From an uncultured Oribacterium sp. (GTDB lineage Bacteria > Bacillota > Clostridia > Lachnospirales > Lachnospiraceae): a stretch of 9,571 bases of DNA. Of this stretch, positions 6,102 to 9,571 are shown one piece after another. The notes below the pieces were generated by a model. It searched no databases. It was not told the origin of the DNA and worked only from the letters and a program-made list of their open reading frames with translations. Numbering within the stretch: the stretch's first letter is position 1; the number at the start of each line of letters is the position of its first letter. The translations under genes and the position numbers were made by a program. Where the stretch lies: the NCBI GenBank assembly GCA_934279105.1, contig CAKQWR010000070.1, forward strand, positions 1 through 9,571. Direction: 5' to 3'.

Positions 6102-7289
6102 TTACAGTGTGTCCTTCGCGAGCTGTTCCCACGCTGGTATGGAGCGCTCGATCATCGCATAGTCAACGCAGTATGCGATGCGGACATAGCCCGGCAGGCC
6201 GAAGCCGTCGCACGGTACGATGATGATATTGAGCTTCTCTGCTGCTGCAGCGAAATCTGCCGCGCTTCCATTCGGAGCCTTCACAAGCATGTAGAAGGCG
6301 CCCTCCGGTCGTACACAATCGAAGCCAAGGTCGGAAATCGTGGTATACAGAAGCTTCCGGTTCCGGTCATAAAATGGAACATTGGCCTCCACCGAAAGAC
6401 AATCTTTTACGACAAGCTGCAGGAGGGATGGTGCATTTACGAAGCCGAGGCAACGATTCGCAATCGTCAGTGCCTGCATCATCGTGTCGTGGTCATCTGC
6501 GCGCTTCGCCATCGCCATGTAACCGATACGCTCACCCGGCAGCGACAGGGTCTTACTGAAGCTGTAAAGGAAGATTGCATTCTTAATGATGTTCGGGATG
6601 TACGGTACTGTGCATCCGTCATATACAAGCTCGCGGTACGGCTCGTCACAGATTACGTAGATCGGATGACCGATTTCCTGTTCCTTCCGCTCCAGCATCG
6701 CACCGAGCTTCTGAATCGTTTCCTCGGTATAAACCGCACCGGACGGATTGTTCGGGTTGTTCACGATGATGGCCTTCGTGCGTTCGCTGATATAGGCTTC
6801 CGCAGCCTCGATGTCCAGCTGGAAGTGCTCGGTATCCGGTGGGACGATGGTGAGCCTGCCGCCGAAGTTTGAAGCATAGCTGCGATACTCGGTGAAGAAT
6901 GGTGCGAAGGTCAGCACTTCATCACCCGGGTCCAGAAGTGCACGGAGGACGTCATTGAGGCCGCCGGCTGCACCCACGGTCATGATGATGTCCTGGGCGT
7001 CATAATCGGTCCCATGAAGGCGATTGAGATGCTCTGCGACCGCTGTACGCACCTCCGGATAGCCTGCATTGGCCATATATCCGTGAACATAATTCGGTGC
7101 TTCCTCTGTCACGACGCGCACGATGGAATCGCGCACCTCGTCCGGAACCGGTGATGCCGGATTACCGAGACTGAAGTCGTAGACGTTCTCGCGGCCGACG
7201 CGCGCGGCAAGCTCCTGACCGAGCTCGAACATCTTGCGGATCGCAGAGTTACCTGCAACCAGCTGCTGCATGCTTTTCGAAAGTGCCAT
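6102..7289 (-). CDS. PLP-dependent aminotransferase, class I/II
   Basis: This 395-residue fold-type I enzyme moves an amino group between an amino acid and a 2-oxo acid through pyridoxal phosphate in the cytoplasm. Visible landmarks are VGAAGG at 105-110 (cofactor phosphate contact), NNPNNPSG at 177-184, CDEPYREL at 214-221 with Asp215 expected to hold the pyridine nitrogen, the Schiff-base lysine Lys246 in SFSKTLSLPGERIGY, phosphate-binding Arg254, and Arg370 in YVRIAY, the usual substrate-carboxylate arginine. The overall pattern is aspartate-aminotransferase-like, but the substrate cannot be fixed from sequence. ATG 7289 has AAGGAGGA with 5 bases between AGGAGG and the ATG. It is probably monocistronic: it has its own promoter-like sequence, a hairpin-rich leader and a terminator directly after the stop. 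Confidence 0.95.
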   Translation of the reverse strand: MALSKSMQQLVAGNSAIRKMFELGQELAARVGRENVYDFSLGNPASPVPDEVRDSIVRVVTEEAPNYVHGYMANAGYPEVRTAVAEHLNRLHGTDYDAQDIIMTVGAAGGLNDVLRALLDPGDEVLTFAPFFTEYRSYASNFGGRLTIVPPDTEHFQLDIEAAEAYISERTKAIIVNNPNNPSGAVYTEETIQKLGAMLERKEQEIGHPIYVICDEPYRELVYDGCTVPYIPNIIKNAIFLYSFSKTLSLPGERIGYMAMAKRADDHDTMMQALTIANRCLGFVNAPSLLQLVVKDCLSVEANVPFYDRNRKLLYTTISDLGFDCVRPEGAFYMLVKAPNGSAADFAAAAEKLNIIIVPCDGFGLPGYVRIAYCVDYAMIERSIPAWEQLAKDTL

Positions 7290-7301
7290 AGTATCCTCCT
7301 T

Positions 7302-7320
7302 CGCCCGCAGATGACGGGCG
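7302..7320 (-). promoter_or_regulatory. GC-rich hairpin abutting the aminotransferase RBS
   Basis: CGCCCG (7302-7307) and CGGGCG (7315-7320) form a perfect 6-bp, all-GC stem with a 7-base loop. In the mRNA it ends directly before AAGGAGG. It could stabilise the 5' end or influence ribosome access. Confidence 0.5.
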
Positions 7321-7356
7321 CTGTTTCATTCATCTGACTGATGGTATTCAGGCGTA

Positions 7357-7376
7357 TCTGCAGGAAATGCTGCAGA
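7357..7376 (-). promoter_or_regulatory. Second leader hairpin of the aminotransferase mRNA
   Basis: TCTGCAG (7357-7363) and CTGCAGA (7370-7376) are perfect 7-bp arms around a 6-base loop. It lies about 20 bases downstream of the predicted start and 36 bases upstream of the 7302-7320 hairpin. It has no U-run, so it is not a terminator. Confidence 0.45.
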
Positions 7377-7399
7377 CGGATGATTTTTCATTTCTTCTC

Positions 7400-7428
7400 A
7401 TTGTACCCCATCATTTTTCGCTGTTGAA
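7400..7428 (-). promoter_or_regulatory. Candidate promoter of the aminotransferase gene
   Basis: On the minus strand TTCAAC (7428-7423) and TACAAT (7405-7400) are 17 bases apart. The -10 matches consensus at five of six positions, the -35 at three. Transcription would start near 7393, giving a leader of about 100 bases with two hairpins. Confidence 0.4.
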
Positions 7429-7499
7429 GTAGCATTTGGGAATATTTTCAATATCCACGAAGGTGATGAGCCATCTTCTGAGCGGAAATAATATGCAAC

Positions 7500-7528
7500 C
7501 CCCGCCGTAGCTTCAAAACTCGGCGGGG
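7500..7528 (-). terminator. Strong GC hairpin after the CmpB-like gene
   Basis: CCCCGCCG (7500-7507) and CGGCGGGG (7521-7528) form a perfect 8-bp stem with a 13-base loop, 13 bases after the stop of the 7542-8792 gene. The following minus-strand sequence (GGTTGCATATTATTT) is only moderately T-rich, so termination may be partial. Confidence 0.55.
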
Positions 7529-7541
7529 TAATCTTCATAAT

Positions 7542-8792
7542 TCACGAACGCAGGTCGTGTACGTTTTCTTCGGATGCTCTGTTCTTCGCCTTTTCCGCGT
7601 CGATGCGGGCTTCCATCTTTTCGAAGCTTTCATGATGACGCTGAGAGGAAGCGCGAAGACGTTCGAAAAGCTCGAAGTTTTCTCTATGCTTTGTATGGCG
7701 ACTCGTCGTCGGATTGTTACGAAGGGTATTGCCGACCCACCAGTTCATGCGACCGGTGCGGGCATCGCCACCATCCTCGAGGATGGCGAGACGCTCTTCG
7801 AGATGACGACGGCGTTCCTCTGCGAGGCGACGGCGCAGCTCGAGGCTACGCTGTATCGCAGACTTACCGGCTTCACTGACGTTGCGACCGGTGTCCGTCA
7901 CCGTACGGACGGCCTGCGTGCCGGTACCAGCGACCGCCTGCGCGGCGCTACGCGCGACCTGGGTGCCACTATCAACCGCACTGCGGGCAGCCTGAACACC
8001 ACTTTCTGCGAGGGCGCGAGCGGCCTGGGTGCCAGTCTCACGGGCATCCTGCAGTACACGGGCGGCTTCTTCCGACACGACCTTTGCGGCCGCTAGCTTC
8101 CCTTCGGACTCCGCGATGGACTTCACTTCAGAGGCATTGGCACGCGCCACCTCCTGCATCTCCTCGAGATGCTCCCGGGCTTCTGCGATGCTCAGCTTCA
8201 GCTGCTGAATCTCTTCGGAGTTCGCGGCGAGCGTCTCGAGACGTTTCTTGATATCGAGGGCACCGAGAACAGAGAAGATCAGATCTTCGACGAAAAGGGT
8301 ATAGAGCATGGTGACGGCGACGATGTAGCCGATCGGCGTCCAGTGTACGGTGAGCTCCGCCACGCGCGAGTGCAGGAAATGGACGAAAAAGAGCGCCATA
8401 GCGCCCCAGCCGAGGGAGGCCCCGAGGCAGATGTAGCCACGCCAGTTCAGGGGATTCTGGCTGTAATCCCACCACTTCATGTGGAAGATATGGTACATGA
8501 GCGGACCGGTAATGAGCTCGAGGGTGGTGCCGACCAGCATGCCCATCAGGAAGGTTACGATGAGGTTCGCGCGATAGGGCCAGGCGAAGACGAGAAAAAG
8601 CGTCCCGCCGGCACCATAAATCGGAAGCCACGGGCCATGGCAGAAGCCGCGGTTCATGAGGCGCATCGATTTAAGTGAGCAGTAGGTCGATTCGAAGCAC
8701 CAGCCGAAGATGCAGTAGAACATGAAAAACCACGCCCACTGCAAGAGGGTATAATTCTGAAAGACCTTTAAACCATTAACAAAAACCCACAT
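7542..8792 (-). CDS. CmpB-like putative ABC-transporter permease family protein with helical tail
   Basis: The N-terminal half of this 416-residue protein is a polytopic membrane domain of the family annotated as putative ABC transporter permease (CmpB type). Signature patches are GWCFES at 30-35, NRGFCHGPWLPIYGAGG at 47-63, WWDYSQNPLNWRGYICLGAS at 107-126 and GWG at 128-130. About five hydrophobic segments lie near 15-35, 56-72, 77-97, 119-140 and 152-178. Residues 180-340 are predicted to be long charged helix or coiled coil, including an 11/15-residue Gly-x-Gln repeat at 251-310 and a very basic stretch at 319-335. The C-terminus is hydrophilic and presumably cytoplasmic. No ATPase partner is nearby, so a transport role is unproven. 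The start at 8792 has only a weak GGA nearby; AAAGGAA lies about 13 bases upstream. It may be co-transcribed with the acyltransferase upstream. Confidence 0.85.
   Translation of the reverse strand: MWVFVNGLKVFQNYTLLQWAWFFMFYCIFGWCFESTYCSLKSMRLMNRGFCHGPWLPIYGAGGTLFLVFAWPYRANLIVTFLMGMLVGTTLELITGPLMYHIFHMKWWDYSQNPLNWRGYICLGASLGWGAMALFFVHFLHSRVAELTVHWTPIGYIVAVTMLYTLFVEDLIFSVLGALDIKKRLETLAANSEEIQQLKLSIAEAREHLEEMQEVARANASEVKSIAESEGKLAAAKVVSEEAARVLQDARETGTQAARALAESGVQAARSAVDSGTQVARSAAQAVAGTGTQAVRTVTDTGRNVSEAGKSAIQRSLELRRRLAEERRRHLEERLAILEDGGDARTGRMNWWVGNTLRNNPTTSRHTKHRENFELFERLRASSQRHHESFEKMEARIDAEKAKNRASEENVHDLRS
7863..8042 (-). repeat. Coding repeat of 11 and 15 residues in the CmpB-like tail
   Basis: Residues 251-310 contain G-[TVR]-[QN]-[AV] units with glycines at 254, 265, 276, 291 and 302, that is, spacings of 11, 11, 15 and 11. 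Typical units are ETGTQAARALA, ESGVQAARSAV and DSGTQVARSAA. Periods of 11 and 15 are those of right-handed or nearly straight coiled coils and amphipathic lipid-binding helices. Confidence 0.7.
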
Positions 8793-8811
8793 ATGTTTCC
8801 GAGATTCCTTT

Positions 8812-8820
8812 CTATTTCAT
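8812..8820 (-). other. Two-codon upstream reading frame (Met-Lys-stop)
   Basis: On the minus strand AAGGA is followed after 5 bases by ATG AAA TAG (8820-8812), 19 bases before the CmpB-like start. The ribosome-binding-site spacing is better than that of the real gene. It may be coincidence or a minimal leader frame. Confidence 0.2.
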
Positions 8821-8887
8821 TTTATTCCTTTTGATCCAACCCCCATCGCACATGTAACGAACGAACCGCGATATGCTCTATGAAGAA

Positions 8888-9571
8888 TCAGAACAGCCTG
8901 TCCGGAAGTTTCTGGATGGTGTCAAACAGTCGCTGGAAAATACCAGCGGACAGGACGAGGGTCAGGGCGAGGGAGAAGACGATAAGCTGCAGTACGTGTA
9001 CACTGCTTTCCGGGCCGGCGGCCGTGATGAAACCGCTCGCGAGGAGGATGTCACGAATCGGGCGATGCAGGATGTAGATCTGCAGGGTGCGCTGACCGAT
9101 GGTGGTGAGCAGCGGAAGCTGCCGGTTTGGCATCAAAGCAAGAAGTGCGAAGCTCATAAGTCCGGAAATGATAAACCAGACGAGACGGAGCAGCCATAGG
9201 TTTGAGGCGAGGGCGCCTGGAAAAGCGGCCGGATTCTGCGCTGCATGGAAACGATAGTACCAGGCGCCGTAGACGACATTTTTATACGGGTACAGATGAT
9301 CGAAGCTCTGGGTGCCGATCAGTACGAAGCAGAGAATGCCGAGCGCCGTCAGAATCAGAACCGTGTTTCGGCTGACTTTCTTCGAAGTCCCTTCGGAAGA
9401 CCGACGACGGGATGCCAGGCGTTTCGCTCTCTCTTCCGAAGAGTAGCGACGGGATGTCACGGGGTTCGAGCTCCCTTCGGACACGGATGTCCTATCCTGC
9501 TGTGTGCTGAGGAAGTTCATCAGTCGTTCAGGGCCGATGAAATAGCCTGCGAAAAAGAACGGTGCGAAAGC
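8888..9571 (-). CDS. Membrane acyltransferase (acyltransferase-3 type), C-terminal part
   Basis: The frame is open to the right edge, giving 227 residues of a longer protein whose start is outside the window. The 17 residues before Met (9520) read AFAPFFFAGYFIGPERL, a membrane segment typical of O-acetylase/OafA-like acyltransferases, so that Met is internal rather than the start. Further hydrophobic helices follow (VLILTALGILCFVLI; LWLLRLVWFIISGLMSFALL; VLQLIVFSLALTLVLSAGIF) with the family-like TLQIYILHRPIRD near the C-terminus. Such proteins transfer acyl groups to cell-surface glycans; the substrate is unknown. Between the first two visible helices lies an unusual Ser/Arg/Glu-rich loop of about 45 residues with a 14-residue repeat. 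The stop is 95 bp before the CmpB-like gene, with no terminator seen between them. Confidence 0.8.
   Translation of the reverse strand, partial: AFAPFFFAGYFIGPERLMNFLSTQQDRTSVSEGSSNPVTSRRYSSEERAKRLASRRRSSEGTSKKVSRNTVLILTALGILCFVLIGTQSFDHLYPYKNVVYGAWYYRFHAAQNPAAFPGALASNLWLLRLVWFIISGLMSFALLALMPNRQLPLLTTIGQRTLQIYILHRPIRDILLASGFITAAGPESSVHVLQLIVFSLALTLVLSAGIFQRLFDTIQKLPDRLF
9391..9489 (-). repeat. Degenerate 42-bp tandem repeat in the acyltransferase loop
   Basis: Related blocks begin at 9391 (CTTCGGAAGA), 9433 (CTTCCGAAGA) and 9475 (CTTCGG), exactly 42 bp apart; the first two also share CGACGGGATG (9405-9414 and 9447-9456). In protein this is a 14-residue period, seen as SEG, SEE and SEG at residues 14, 28 and 42 counted from the Met at 9520, with SRR at 23 and 37. 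The third block is shortened at its far end. Confidence 0.6.

Noticed and set aside
7863..8042. Possible CRISPR-like or non-coding tandem repeat
   Set aside because: The periodicity is in the protein (11/15 residues) and the DNA copies are too diverged; no spacers.
8128..8678. Long frames on both strands (minus 8128-8631, + 8169-8678) overlapping the CmpB-like gene
   Set aside because: The membrane-domain motifs are all in the 7542-8792 frame; the others are Arg/His/Glu-rich shadows.
9518..9520. ATG as the start of the acyltransferase
   Set aside because: The frame stays open to the window edge and the upstream residues form a family-typical membrane segment, so this Met is internal.

Overview
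The window reads as ordinary chromosomal DNA from a low-to-mid-GC Gram-positive anaerobe, most likely a Clostridia/Lachnospiraceae member. This is an inference from gene content (RecD2-type helicase, ComF-type protein, MreB, a CmpB-like membrane protein), from strong AGGAGG-type ribosome binding sites and from hairpin-plus-U-run terminators. No rRNA, tRNA, CRISPR array, transposase, integrase or phage gene was seen.

Layout, left to right. A LysR-type regulator (212-1123, + strand) has its own promoter carrying a 24-bp near-palindrome. Converging on it is a two-gene minus-strand unit, recD2 (4347-1978) followed by a ComF-family gene (1997-1146), with start and stop overlapping by 20 bp. Upstream of that unit, and separated from it by a clear intrinsic terminator, lies a solitary mreB (5479-4475, minus). 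Next comes a 622-bp gene-free stretch (5480-6101) unusually rich in perfect inverted repeats. Then come a PLP-dependent aminotransferase (7289-6102, minus, own terminator, hairpin-rich leader), a CmpB-like multi-pass membrane protein with a long alpha-helical tail (8792-7542, minus), and the C-terminal part of a membrane acyltransferase (8888 to the right edge, minus) whose start lies outside the window.

Apart from the regulator, all recognised genes are on the minus strand. recD2 and comF are probably co-transcribed (DNA repair or uptake related). mreB acts in cell shape, the aminotransferase in amino-acid metabolism, and the last two genes encode membrane proteins possibly tied to the cell envelope. 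Nothing shows that they form one functional system.

The best leads for something undescribed are these. (1) The 5735-6037 interval is bounded by an 8-bp inverted repeat, is packed with hairpins (one with a cUUCGg loop and one with a GAGA loop when read on the + strand), and has a -10 consensus before it and a hairpin terminator after it; it is a candidate structured non-coding RNA. (2) The CmpB-like protein has an 11/15-residue repeat tail. (3) The acyltransferase has a 42-bp (14-residue) tandem repeat in a basic loop. All are hypotheses from reading the sequence by eye.
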